Notes under the pieces: generated by a model
Database searches by the model: none
What the model was told of the DNA's origin: nothing
Seen by the model: only the letters and a program-made list of their open reading frames with translations
Part shown: positions 11,260 to 20,896 of the stretch, in pieces
Layout: each line of letters begins with the position of its first letter
Position numbering within the stretch: the first letter of the stretch is position 1
Made by a program: the position numbers and the translations under genes
Origin: Chaenocephalus aceratus
Lineage: Eukaryota; Chordata; Actinopteri; Perciformes; Channichthyidae
NCBI GenBank assembly: GCA_023974075.1
Contig: CM043789.1
Span: 42,812,832 to 42,876,831 of the forward strand
Direction of reading: 5' to 3'
DNA: 64,000 nt

Positions 11260-11382
11260 GTGGTGATGGCTGTGATGTGGAACAAACCGGACACACCTTT
11301 CCCTGTTCCAGTGTGGATCATCATCCTGGCTATCCTGGCTGGGCTGCTGTTACTCGCCCTGCTCATATATCTACTGTACAAG
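11260..11382 (+). CDS. itga5: itga5 exon (transmembrane helix)
   Basis: This is a 123-bp (41-codon) phase-0 exon, acceptor AG 11258-11259, donor GT 11383. It begins [19 protein letters not shown], followed by about 23 hydrophobic residues ([20 protein letters not shown]) and YK. It is the single-pass helix of the integrin alpha subunit. The small-residue step (AG) in the helix matches the alpha-beta helix packing face known from integrins. Confidence 0.95.
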
Positions 11383-11406
11383 GTAACGAGTGGATACATC
11401 ACCCGC

Positions 11407-11478
11407 TCTCCGACTGTCTGCCAGGTGTTAACATATTACTTAAAGCCATGACATGGAAAGTTGAAGTGGGGATTAGAT
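11407..11478. repeat. Left member of a 72-bp direct duplication
   Basis: CGACTGTCTGCCAGGTG...CTTAAAGCCATG...GAAGTGGGGATTAG is repeated imperfectly at 12855-12925. The two copies bracket the 12-bp minisatellite. Confidence 0.75.
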
Positions 11479-12515
11479 GGTGAAGCTGGGTGGAAGCTGG
11501 GTGGAAGCTGGGGTGGAAGCTGGGGTGGAAGCTGAGGTGGAAGCTGAGGTGGAAGCTGAGGTGGAAGCTGAGGTGGAAGCTGAGGTGGAAGCTGGGGTGG
11601 AAGCTGAGGTGGAAGCTGAGGTGGAAGCTTGGGTGGAAGCTGGGGTGGAAGCTGGGGTGGAAGCTGGGGTGGAAGCTGAGGTGGAAGCTGGGGTGGAAGC
11701 TGAGGTGGAAGCTGAGGTGGAAGCTGGGGTGGAAGCTGCGGTGGAAGCTGGGGTGGAAGCTGAGGTGGAAGCTGAGGTGGAAGCTGGGGTGGAAGCTGAG
11801 GTGGAAGCTGAGGTGGAAGCTGGGGTGGAAGCTGCGGTGGAAGCTGGGGTGGAAGCTGAGGTGGAAGCTGAGGTGGAAGCTTGGGTGGAAGCTGGGGTGG
11901 AAGCTGGGGTGGAAGCTGGGGTGGAAGCTGAGGTGGAAGCTGAGGTGGAAGCTGAGGTGGAAGCTGAGGTGGAAGCTGAGGTGGAAGCTGAGGTGGAAGC
12001 TGAGGTGGAAGCTGAGGTGGAAGCTGGGGTGGAAGCTGGGGTGGAAGCTGGGTGGAAGCTGAGGTGGAAGCTGGGGTGGAAGCTGGGTGGAAGCTGGGGT
12101 GGAGCTGGGTGGAAGCTGGGTGGAAGCTGGGTGGAAGCTGGGTGGAAGCTGGGGTGGAAGCTGGGGTGGAAGCTGGGTGGAAGCTGAGGTGGAAGCTGGG
12201 GTGGAAGCTGAGGTGGAAGCTGAGGTGGAAGCTGGGGTGGAAGCTGCGGTGGAAGCTGGGGTGGAAGCTGAGGTGGAAGCTGAGGTGGAAGCTGAGGTGG
12301 AAGCTGGGGTGGAAGCTGAGGTGGCAAGCTGGGTGGAAGCTGGGTGGAAGGTGGGTGGAAGCTGGGGTGGACAGCTGGGTGGAAGGTGGGGTGGAAGCTG
12401 GGGGTGGAAGCTGAGGTGGAAGCTGGGGTGGAAAGCTGGGGTGGAAGCTGGGGTGTGAAGCTGGGTGGAAGCTGGGTGGAGCTGGGGTGGAGCTTGAGGT
12501 GGAAGCTGGGGTGGG
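11477..12515. repeat. 12-bp GTGGAAGCTGRG minisatellite in itga5 intron
   Basis: About 85 copies of a 12-bp unit (CTGAGGTGGAAG, with CTGGGGTGGAAG and CTGCGGTGGAAG variants) are followed by degraded 11-13-bp units after 12050. Twelve is a multiple of three, so open frames of up to about 445 codons appear on both strands (VEAE/WKLR on +, FHLS/LPPQ on -). They have no other protein character and are not genes. A higher-order pattern is visible: the block around 11641-11880 recurs. Confidence 0.95.
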
Positions 12516-12734
12516 TGGTGGGGCAGGCGAGCAGCAGCGACGTGGAAGTGCAGCAGCAGCAGCAGAAAGCAATGCATAGAGAGAGATCTGGCAGGTTCAA
12601 TAGAGCGCCATATTAAGCAGACTGTGTTTGGCTGGTTGTAGAGCGGCAGGGGCGTTATGTGTGAATGCAGCATAAGTGCTAGAGTTGACTGAACTAGCTC
12701 GCAGGCTTCGCCCCATTTTTTGTAACTCTGGCAC

Positions 12735-12776
12735 AAACAATTTCCTTCTGGATAAATAAAGTCTTATCTTATCTTA
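12735..12776 (+). mobile_element. LINE tail (TCTTATCTTA)n
   Basis: CCTTCTGGATAAATAAAGTC followed by TTATCTTATCTTA is a typical RTE/L2-type 3' end with a short tail repeat. The upstream body is not recognisable. Confidence 0.5.
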
Positions 12777-12854
12777 AACCCACAAACAATCAACGAAGAG
12801 ATGCAATGAGACTCAAATATCTACTATACAAGGGAAACAAGGGAAATAACACGT

Positions 12855-12925
12855 TCTGACTGTCTGGCAGGTGCTAGGATATTCTTTAAAGCCATGTCTC
12901 GTACAGCTGAAGTGGGGATTAGTTG
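12855..12925. repeat. Right member of the 72-bp direct duplication
   Basis: CTGACTGTCTGGCAGGTG...TTTAAAGCCATG...GAAGTGGGGATTAG pairs with 11407-11478. Confidence 0.75.
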
Positions 12926-13533
12926 GTTTAGAGAGACCTATGATACAGATCTACATAGTATAAAGTCTTTGTTTAAAAAGGACTGCTGGACACGAGGACA
13001 CCCCGAAAAAAGGTTACCCACAAACAATCAACGAGGAGATGCAACATGACAACAAAGAGGACACTACATGTTTCACAAAGAGACACAACGGTCTCTTTTA
13101 GTCACAAAACAAAGTTTCTCATGCCATTTCGGGTGATGTACAATTCACCTGACAGGACTATGTTTGAGGTGTTTCTATGAAAGCTTATCAGAATCAGAGT
13201 CAGGTTTATTATCAGGTAGTACGTACGAGGAACTTGACTTGGTGTTTTGGTGCATACATACACATAACACACAACAATTTAAAAAAGACACAGATAGCGA
13301 GCTATATGAAGAACACTGTAATACAAATATAGTAAGATAGCATTAAAATAAAGCAGTAATTTTACATTGAAATAGAATTCAATAAATTATATAATATAAA
13401 ATATGTGCAGTAAGCAGTATTGTGTAATTTTCCTCAGTATAATAAATAATAATATTGAAGTGTAATTTACATTAAACCCATTTTTGCCGGATATATCTTG
13501 GTTCTGATCCTCCTCTCTCCATGTCTCCTGCAG

Positions 13534-13618
13534 ATGGGCTTCTTTAAGAGGTCCGATCCGTACGGTAACCACCATGGAAAAGGCCCAGCTCAAACCCCAG
13601 GCCTCGTCTGAAGCTTAG
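13534..13618 (+). CDS. itga5: itga5 last coding exon (GFFKR cytoplasmic tail), frameshifted
   Basis: Acceptor AG is at 13532-13533. It begins MGFFKRSDPYG, the membrane-proximal motif that clasps the beta subunit. In the sequence as given the frame then runs NHHGKGPAQTPGLV to a TGA at 13609. One base later in phase, the DNA reads MEKAQLKPQASSEA with TAG at 13616-13618, which is the alpha5-type tail ending in a PDZ-binding SEA/SDA. A single extra A in GGTAACC (13564-13570) explains the switch. Confidence 0.9.
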
Positions 13619-14215
13619 ATCCTCCCTGCTCCACACCACTGGAACCACCGGCACATTCCCGAAGCATGCAGAAGATGAGCAGGAGAACCCATTCCAGACG
13701 GGGCAGTTATGGGTCACTGGACATGCACTGAAAAGCCACAGCAGGAAAGACTACCGAGGTCATGAGGTTGAAAACGCTCTGCTGTTTGGGGACGTGTTGG
13801 AATCAGAGCACGGTGTATCAAGCTTCTGGACAGAAACGTCTCCCTGTGGAAAATACTCAGCGTGTGGAAGAAATGCAGCTTCCAACAAAAAGCACTAACT
13901 CGACAGCATGTCCTCGTCCCTGGGTGTTAAAGCATGTCTGCATCCCAGTGCTTGAAAGTTCCAGAAAACGCCTGCCTTCGTGTGGTTCAAACACCACTCT
14001 TTATTATGGCACAGTGCTGTTCCCATTGGTCGTTGAAAGTTGTTCTGTTACTGTCTGCACGACAATCCTGATCAAACTGCAATGTTTTAACTTGAATTAT
14101 CCCTCTCCCATATTGGGAGGTGTGTATTGTTGTAATGTTCGTAATGTATTCATTGTGTTATGACCCGTTGGTGTTGTGGCCCAGAATAAAGCCTCTTTTT
14201 GTGTACCCAAATACT
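13619..14215 (+). promoter_or_regulatory. itga5: itga5 3' UTR and polyadenylation signal
   Basis: About 570 bp of non-repetitive sequence follows the stop. It ends with AATAAA at 14185-14190 and a T-rich downstream stretch. No other gene signal lies between. Confidence 0.75.
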
Positions 14216-14234
14216 CTCTTTTGTAGAGCGCTAT

Positions 14235-15072
14235 CGTGAGTATGGTTGGACATAGTAACTAGGTACATTTACTCAAGTACAATTTTGAGATACTTGTACT
14301 TTACTTGAGTATGTCACTGTCCTGCGTCTTTGTACTTCTACTCCACTACAGTTCAGAGGTACATGGTGTACTTTTCCTCCACTACATGTATGTATACCTT
14401 TAGTTACTTCTCAGATGTGGATGAATGATGTGAAATATAACCAAGTGTTGAATCAGACTTTAGTTTCCACCTGGAGTAAATCCACCAGCTACCCTGCAGT
14501 CTACAAAGGTACTTCAGACTAGCTGCACCTTCACCAGCTTTGAGAACACTTTCATGATCAATTCATTATAAAACATATATATATATTATTCTGAAATGGA
14601 CCAATCTGCCACAACGACTACTTTCACTGTCTTTCACTATATTTAGATGAGAATACTTTTCTACTTTCACTTGAGGAACATTTTGAATGCAGGACTTTTA
14701 CTGTAACAGAGTATTCTATACTCTGATACTTCTACTTTTACTCAAGTACAAGATCTGAGTACTTCTACTTTTTACTCAAGTACAAGATCTGAGTACTTCT
14801 ACTTTACTCAAGTACAAGATCTGAGTGCTTCTACTTTTACTCAGGTACAAGACCTGAGTACTTCTACTTTTACTCAAGTACAAGATCTGAGTACTTCTAC
14901 TTTTACTCAAGTACAATATCTGAGTACTTCTACTTTTACTCAAGTACAATATCTGAGTACTTCTACTTTTACTCAAGTACAAGATCTGAGTGCTTCTACT
15001 TTTACTCAGTACAAGACCTGAGTACTTCTACTTTTCCTCAAGTACAAGACCTGAGTACTTCTCCCTCCTCTG
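14235..15072. mobile_element. Dispersed element rich in ACTCAAGTAC with a 33-bp internal array
   Basis: It begins near GGTACATTTACTCAAGTAC and runs to CTCCCTCCTCTGG. From about 14735 to 15062 it carries about 10 copies of a 33-bp unit (TTTTACTCAAGTACAAGATC + TGAGTACTTCTAC). Each unit contains an imperfect palindrome, AAGTAC...AGATCT...GTACTT. Related but older sequence lies at 26440-26530. It starts just past the itga5 polyA site. Confidence 0.75.
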
Positions 15073-15875
15073 GTAATAACCATTGACAAGTATGCAATAA
15101 CATCAAATAGATTCAGATTTTCCTGCAGAATGTATATATATTTTTAACCATTAGACATCAAACAAATCAACAATTTCCTAATTTCAGATTTGAAATGTTT
15201 ATATCAGATGTCTTCGCATTTTTTTAAACTGTTACTTAATTAGTAATAGCAAAAACGGTATCACTTTATTGCAGTGCATTACCCCCCTCTGCAGTGATAT
15301 ATTGTATTGCCCACTGACAGCAGTTTTCTGATGTGTCATGTGCCTTCCAAATTGTAGTACGTTGTACTTGTAGTACTTGTTTACACTAATGTTTCTGTAT
15401 CTATCGATTACTTTATCAAAATTCTAAACTAGGTCAAATACAGAAAGCACAAGCATTGAAATAAGCTTACATTACAAAAAGTACCAGTGCCTATCATGGA
15501 TTGATGGATGGATGATTGGACGATTATTAGCTTGTTTTACCAGCTATAATAAAATTAGCCTGTGTCCACGCAAAGCCATAATATAGGCTATTGTGAACAT
15601 GTGTGGACTGACTTTCACTATTTCTTTATAATTTTATTTTGAGTAAGGTTTAGAGTAAAAAATAAAATTGTACAAGCGCATATCGTGAAATCCAACCTTA
15701 GATGTCCTCCGAAGTATTTTCAATTGTAGGAATGTATGAGATAATCGGCAAGTGAAGCCTATGCGGAAAGTGCCACAGCCTGCAGTTCACCAGGTGGCCT
15801 GTAGGGGGATGGTTGCAGCAGGGAGCAATGTCCATCGACTCCCATGTTAAAATGCCCAGAAATAACATGTTTATA

Positions 15876-16060
15876 GCCTGGCTCTGGTGCGCTGGTGTTC
15901 GATCAGGGGGGTCCCAGGTTTCAAACCCCACTGCAGTCAGCATGTCGTTGTGTCCCTGAGACTCTTCACCCCAAAGTGCTCCTGTGGGGATTGCCCCAGT
16001 ATTGAGTATGAAAGTCGCTTTGGATAAAAGCATCTAACATGTAATGTAATTACATGTGAT
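15876..16060 (+). mobile_element. tRNA-derived SINE
   Basis: A box-B-like GGTTTCAAACC (15917-15927) is followed by the conserved body CACTGCAGTCAGCATGTCGT and the 3' end AAGTCGCTTTGGATAAAAGC with a (GTAAT)n-like tail. A second copy lies at 46022-46213. Confidence 0.8.
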
Positions 16061-16254
16061 GTAATGTCTACAGAATAAAACGTTAGTAGAGTTCAAGGCC
16101 TGCATGTGTCCTTTAGAAAGAAGAGCACTGAGGGTTTTATGTTTGCTCTCACTGACATTTGTGCTGAGTGTGAGCATGTTTGGTTCTGCTGAGTTCTGCT
16201 GGATGGATGCTTTCCCTAACCTGCAGAGGGTGTCTCTCCCTCCCCCTCCTCTCA

Positions 16255-16314
16255 CTGTGTGTGTGTGTGTGTGTGTGTGCGTGTGTGTGTGGTGTGTGTG
16301 TGGTGTGTGTGTGC

Positions 16315-16345
<31 letters not shown>

Positions 16346-16368
16346 GTGTGTGTGTGTGTGTGTGTGTT
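16255..16368. repeat. GT microsatellite abutting the FBA-gene promoter
   Basis: About 110 bp of GT repeats, interrupted by GC and GG steps, ends 8 bp before the TATA box at 16376. Confidence 0.95.
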
Positions 16369-16375
16369 CCCTGGC

Positions 16376-16381
16376 TATAAA
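16376..16381 (+). promoter_or_regulatory. TATA box of the FBA-domain gene
   Basis: CTATAAAGG lies about 30 bp upstream of an inferred start near 16407. A first exon follows with donor GGGTGAGC at 16479. Start position is inferred, not seen. Confidence 0.6.
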
Positions 16382-16406
16382 GGCCTCACAGTGACGAGGG
16401 GGCCTC

Positions 16407-16478
16407 TGCAAAGGAGCTCAAGTGCAAGTGAGAAAGCGAGACGACGGACAGAGAAGACTGCCGTTCCTCTCGCTGTGG
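16407..16478 (+). other. Predicted non-coding exon 1 of the FBA-domain gene
   Basis: The sequence from the TATA box to the consensus donor GTGAGC (16479) contains no ATG. The next plausible acceptor is at 19052-19053, 32 bp before the first Met. The exact start is approximate. Confidence 0.5.
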
Positions 16479-18009
16479 GTGAGCCTTTTTGTTTTCACAC
16501 GGAGCAGAACGGGTTTATGTACAGTGGATCCTGAGAGTATGTTTGCATGTGCTGCGTATTGTAAGCCTCCAGTGTGAAGTCTGCAGCCAGGGAACATGAC
16601 TCGGCTGCTTGTGTTCGGTGCCTCAGCGAGTCATGTTATAATGCAAACAAGCAGAGGGAGATGGTGGATGTTACTCAGATGAATACCTCCATGGCGTTTC
16701 CTTTAAACATGTCCTACAGCTTTTGTTATATCGGTTATTGTTTGTGTTGTGACCTTATATAAAGCCTTTGGGTGTGTCTTTTGAAAGTACACAAATAGTC
16801 TTGAATAACCTCAGAAATGTAGGAATATTTTGAGTTTTCTGATCTGATGAACTGAACACTTTGTGGTTTGAAGTGGATATAGTTAAAACAAAATGGTAGC
16901 ATCATTGCCAGAGTTGGGAGGGTAATGACTTGCAACCTGATCTGAGTATCTACATATATAAACAATGTAACCTGATTACTTTCTTTTGGATTAGCTAAAT
17001 ATTAAATGCAGTGCAGATACAAGGGAAAGGGAATATCGATAAGATGATCTTTACTTCCGTGTATTATGTAAGAACCAAGATATTTAGGATCCAAGATGTG
17101 TCCTCTGCTCAGAGATGTTATTGATGGATTGAAGCAAAGAAAGTGGAACCCATAAAGCTGGTTCAGGCAGTAGAAGTATTCACACTTAAAGTATTGTCCT
17201 ACAGAACAGAACAGCTCACAGAGAAGAGAGAACATCTGATCCTTTATATCAAACACTATGTTCTGTTTAGGTTTTACTAACAAGGTTAAGATCCAAAGGT
17301 GTTAATGCCAGATAAGCTGCAGTGTAGACATGGCAATGAAAATATTCTGACCCGACCTCCTCCAACGATGCAACATACACAAATACAAATAAAAAATTGT
17401 GCAAGAAGTCTAGATACGGTGCAACTAAATACGGTTTATTACGGTGATAGTACATTTGAAGTGTAACATTGTAACCCTGCTAGTAAACCCCGATGTTTCG
17501 CAACATAACAGTAATCTGATTACTCTTTTTTATGTATCTCCCGGGGAATGCTTTTGTTCATGATTACATATTCCAGTTACTTGTTATGCATTTCTCTTGA
17601 AGCCAGTAAGTAACACTTAGGACCTCCGCAGCCGCAAAACAGCTCCTTAACCTCCTGCTGTCCACAGTTGCTACGGCAACACACGACCCCGGGTTGTTTT
17701 CCTGCTGACTGGTGTGTGTTTGATGACGGGTTGATCCTCTGTGATTCCTGCTATTCAGCATGTGCACCGAGCGGCTTTGGCCACTTGTTGAGCAGTGAGT
17801 CAGCAGAACAGGGTGTAACAGGGTGACCCGGCCTGCATGGGCTTTCACAGTTAACCCTTTCAATGCTTTGCAAACACCGTGTCTGTCAGTAAATACATGT
17901 GTGTGTCAACATTCATATTCTTTCGTTATTTTGCCTTTAGCATCAGACAACCCTTGCATGTTTGTGTGTTTGGGACATTGATAATTGAGATTAAAGGGCT
18001 TTATTATCA

Positions 18010-18470
18010 TATATAATGAATTTTATTTTATATAGGCGCCTTTCAAGGCTCTCAAGGTCGCCGTACAGACGCATAAAAAACAAGATATACACAATACATA
18101 ACACCAGCACAAGAGACATAAACAAGACAATGCAGTATATAAATCAATCAAATAACCAAACAGAGGATGTGTGATGGATAATGACCAGGCTGGATAGGCG
18201 AGTGTGAAGAGACGTGTTTTGAAAATGGGGAGAGAGTCAGTGTTGCGGATGTCAGGTGGGAGAGAGTTCCAGGGGCGGGGTGCAGAGCGGCTGAAGGCTC
18301 GAGACCCCATGGTGGTTAGGCGGAAGGGGGGTGCAGAGCGGCTGAAGGCTCGAGACCCCATGGTGGTTAGGCGGAAGGGGGGCAGGGAGGCTGAGAGTGC
18401 GGATGGGTGTGTTGATGTGCAGGAGGTGGGAGAGGTGCAGAGGAGTGAGGTTATGGATGGATAGTTACAA
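18010..18470 (-). mobile_element. 5'-truncated L2-type LINE fragment with internal 51-bp duplication
   Basis: On the minus strand it reads RPWNSLPPDIRNTDSLPIFK followed by TRLFTLAYP, the conserved C-terminal end of L2-like reverse transcriptases. The 3' end (AGCCTTGAAAGGCGCC on -) is at about 18036-18052. Upstream, PPFRLTTMGSRAFSRSA is encoded twice in tandem, a 51-bp duplication at about 18277-18378. Confidence 0.8.
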
Positions 18471-18692
18471 TAGTAGGTGCACAATAGTTACAGTGTGTGC
18501 TCCTCCGACAGGCAACATACAATACTCTAAACACGAGGAGAGAAAAAGGACACCAAAAACACAACAAAGTATTGTGAAAGTAGAATAATAGTGCAGGTAA
18601 TTTGAAGGAATAAAACTAAAAAGTGTTAATTGACTCTAAAGCAGTCGACTGTATGCCATTATGGTCACACCATCTAGGTTTTTGAGGCATTC

Positions 18693-18990
18693 ATATTCAA
18701 GATTCAAAAGCTTTATTGGCAAATGCTACTCCAAAAATGCAACATACAATATACCTAGCATACACAAATAGGGCAATTGTCATAATGGTGCGAGTACGTT
18801 TCAGGACTAAGACACATATACACGTGCATAGAAAGTAGAATAAGTAATGTCAAATGAAATACTGTACAGTAGAACAAACATACTTTAATAAATAACACAT
18901 ACAGATGAACTGTGTATTATAAACAGAGGTAAGAAGTCTAATGTATGCGTACAGGATGCAGATGCATTTGGAATAAAGCTGCATCCTGAG
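18693..18990 (-). mobile_element. LINE 3' end (CR1/Rex1-like), reverse orientation
   Basis: TTCAAGATTCAAAAGCTTTA followed by TTGGC is the reverse of a LINE tail (compare 8990-9025). The rest is non-coding and not further identified. Confidence 0.5.
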
Positions 18991-19085
18991 GATTGTCCGC
19001 CCATTAGAAACCGCAGTAGAGACACTTATTGATTTGATTTCCTGTTTCTTCAGCCCCGCCTCCTCCTCCTGTTCAAGCTGCAGTC

Positions 19086-19122
19086 ATGGCCAAAAACCTG
19101 CTGAAGAACCCCAGTGGGGAAG
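19086..19122 (+). CDS. FBA-domain protein, first coding exon
   Basis: Acceptor AG is at 19052-19053, ATG at 19086 with G at -3 and +4, donor GT at 19123. It reads MAKNLLKNPSGE plus one base. This is the strand that opens the FBA domain (RNLLRNPCGEE in FBXO2). The frame stays open upstream of the ATG to the acceptor, so an upstream coding exon cannot be fully excluded. Confidence 0.75.
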
Positions 19123-19320
19123 GTGAGGGGCCATTTTCTTCTTCACAGGAGATAGATCTACAAGTTATACGTCGGAAGTGATGAGTGTCTTTCAAGAGTA
19201 ACAACTTTAATAATGAATACTGACTGGCCTGTTTGGAAAGTGAACGACTGGAAAGTAACCTCTCGACTTCTGTTAAAGAGCTATTTCTATTGAGAGCATT
19301 TCATTGAAAAGTACAAGCAT

Positions 19321-19560
19321 TCAAATGTATGTGATTGATTGATGGATTGATCGATGGATGGATTGATGAATTGCGTTATCTATTTTTGACTGATGAATTG
19401 ATGCCTTGATGGATGGGTGGGTGGGTAGATACTTTATTGATCCCAATTTGGGAAATGTTTGCGTTGCAGCAGCATAAAAAACAAGGCAATGTATACGAGA
19501 AATTAAGACACTACAAATAAACAGTCCAAAATATTTCTGAAATAGAAATAAAATAGCATT
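19321..19560 (-). mobile_element. GATTGATG simple repeat plus LINE-end fragment
   Basis: A GATGGATTGATG-type repeat (19330-19425) leads into GATACTTTATTGATCCCAAT, a terminus common to many fish LINE copies. It is intronic in the FBA gene. Confidence 0.5.
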
Positions 19561-19648
19561 AGAAGTTGAGTAAAAAAATAATGGATGGGTTGATTTCTGT
19601 TGAGAGTGTCTGCTCTTGGAATTGAACATCTGTGCATTTCCCTCCCAG

Positions 19649-19775
19649 AGCTTCTGGACTTCTGGGAGCTGACGGAGAACGGCGGGAGTCAGTGGAAAGT
19701 GGAGGAGATGCCGGGAGACTGCGGCTCCGACTGCGGCCTCGACGGAGTGACCAAATACTTTGCGACCTCCTTTGA
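19649..19775 (+). CDS. FBA-domain protein, exon 3
   Basis: Acceptor AG is at 19647-19648 and the donor is a perfect GTGAGT at 19776. It reads LLDFWELTENGGSQWKVEEM then KYFATSFE, the core FBA signature (ENGGxxWKVEExPGD ... KYFxxSF). The 127 bp are free of indels. Confidence 0.9.
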
Positions 19776-20185
19776 GTGAGTGTGTATTACTGTGTGTATG
19801 GTCCTGTTTAAATACTGACAATTCAATACATCTCGCTCAACACACTGCCTGTATTGTGTTGTGTTCATTTGTTGTAACTTTGTTCATGTTGCCCTCTTGG
19901 CCTGGTCGCTCTTGAAAAAGAGATTTGAATCTCATCGAGACTTTTACCTGGTTGAATAAAGGATATATAACAAATAAAAAAACACATCTTTACCTCTCTC
20001 TATTGATAGCCTTAGTATGTGGACGTACTGTGTTTATAAGCTTGCATTTTTTATTATCGCTTTAAAAGGAGGGACACAACACCACAACCACTTCGGAACT
20101 ATGACCCCAAAGATTCTGATATAAGTCATATCTACACATGTATATGTATGTGAGATAACCAAGGTACAATCTTACTGTTCCCTAG

Positions 20186-20286
20186 GCTGTGTCTGAAGAG
20201 CAGGTGATCGGACTCCTGGTTGGCGGAGTAATTACTCCCAGCGGAGCAGGTTGGACGCTCAAGCCTCCCGTCAACGTGGAAGACTG
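20186..20286 (+). CDS. FBA-domain protein, exon 4 (frame-broken)
   Basis: Acceptor AG is at 20184-20185 and donor GTAAGA at 20287. It reads LCLKS, then after one missing base QVIGLLVGG, and ends PPVNVEDW. Flanking exon phases require 3n (the exon is 101 bp), so one base is missing near 20200-20206. The middle also looks shifted: YSQRSRLDAQ, expected here by family alignment, is present in another frame at about 20235-20265. Further compensating indels are therefore likely. Confidence 0.75.
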
Positions 20287-20317
20287 GTAAGAAAGATGCT
20301 CTTCACACACCTTCTGT

Positions 20318-20655
20318 AAGTGTATCCCTTGTCCCCGGCTTCAGCTTCAGCCTCAGGATCCATGTGTCCTGGGATCCTCTCCAGATGGAAGAGTCTCACA
20401 TACAGAGCATCAGCTAGTTCCGGAGCAGTGTCCTTCACATGCTGATGTCCAAGAGAGGGAGTTACACAGTCACAAGATGGAGGAATAGAAAGCAGTACTC
20501 AATGTTTACTTCAGATTAGCTCCACGTCAGAAATGAGCATGCTTGATGTCTCTCGCCATAGAGGCTGAGTCATCATGTTAATCACATAGCGATCAGTCCG
20601 CCTCAAACAGTCCTGATGCTCTTCCAGTCATCACACATCCTGTCACGTTCACAGC
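20318..20655. repeat. Dispersed repeat copy 2 (shared with 843-1030)
   Basis: The sequence blocks match the itga5-intron copy at both ends; this copy retains about 130 bp more in the middle. Family not recognised. Confidence 0.75.
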
Positions 20656-20757
20656 TAACAGTTGATACCTTTGTTAGCATGCTACTACTCTATGCGAAAG
20701 AGGACATTCATATTTCCCACCAGTAAGATCACTGATAGTCCGGGTGGTTTTCTGCAG

Positions 20758-20896
20758 GTACTGTGGGAGGTCGGACTGCGGCGCTGCACGTACCAGAGAC
20801 CGGACTCTGCGTGGATGGAACCAGGAGGTCATCGAGGAGTTCAAACCTGATCCGGTGACCCATGACCCCGACAGTGACGAATGCTGCTGGAAGCAG
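20758..20896 (+). CDS. FBA-domain protein, exon 5
   Basis: Acceptor AG is at 20756-20757 and donor GT at 20897. Length 139 bp fits the phases. It reads YCGRSDCG at the start and EVIEEFKPDPVTHDPDSDEC with CWKQ at the end, all in one frame. Between them the family motif C-x-Y-Q (TGC ACG TAC CAG) is present two bases out of frame, suggesting paired compensating indels. Confidence 0.8.

Larger units (their letters stand above)
493..14190 (+). other. itga5: itga5 locus (3' part): integrin alpha-5, calf-2 domain to C-terminus
   Basis: Eight exons encode the membrane-proximal half of an integrin alpha subunit. In known biology alpha5 pairs with beta1 as the RGD-dependent fibronectin receptor at the plasma membrane. 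Seen here: calf-2 segments (NNSESEVVQFELEV; VNNGPSVVSLSSLEV), a basic convertase-type site HHIQRRE, a stalk (RVYKQFVLECSVHYK), one transmembrane helix ([18 protein letters not shown]) and the juxtamembrane GFFKR motif followed by SDPYG. The helix and a one-base-shifted tail reading MEKAQLKPQASSEA match alpha5 better than alphaV, alpha8 or alphaIIb. The beta-propeller, thigh and calf-1 exons must lie upstream of base 1. Exon phases are consistent throughout except for two single-base slips (exon at 9528, tail exon). Introns carry many transposons; the 7-kb intron 2563-9527 and the 2.2-kb intron 11383-13533 are the most loaded. Confidence 0.9.

Noticed and set aside
11399..12736. Long Pro/Ser/His-rich frames (up to 445 codons) and VEAE-type frames
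   Set aside because: Both strands are open over a 12-bp minisatellite in an itga5 intron. No coding bias beyond the repeat.
493..13618. Calling itga5 a pseudogene because of two frameshifts
   Set aside because: All splice sites and remaining codons are intact, and neighbouring conserved genes show the same type of single-base indel. Sequencing error is the simpler account.
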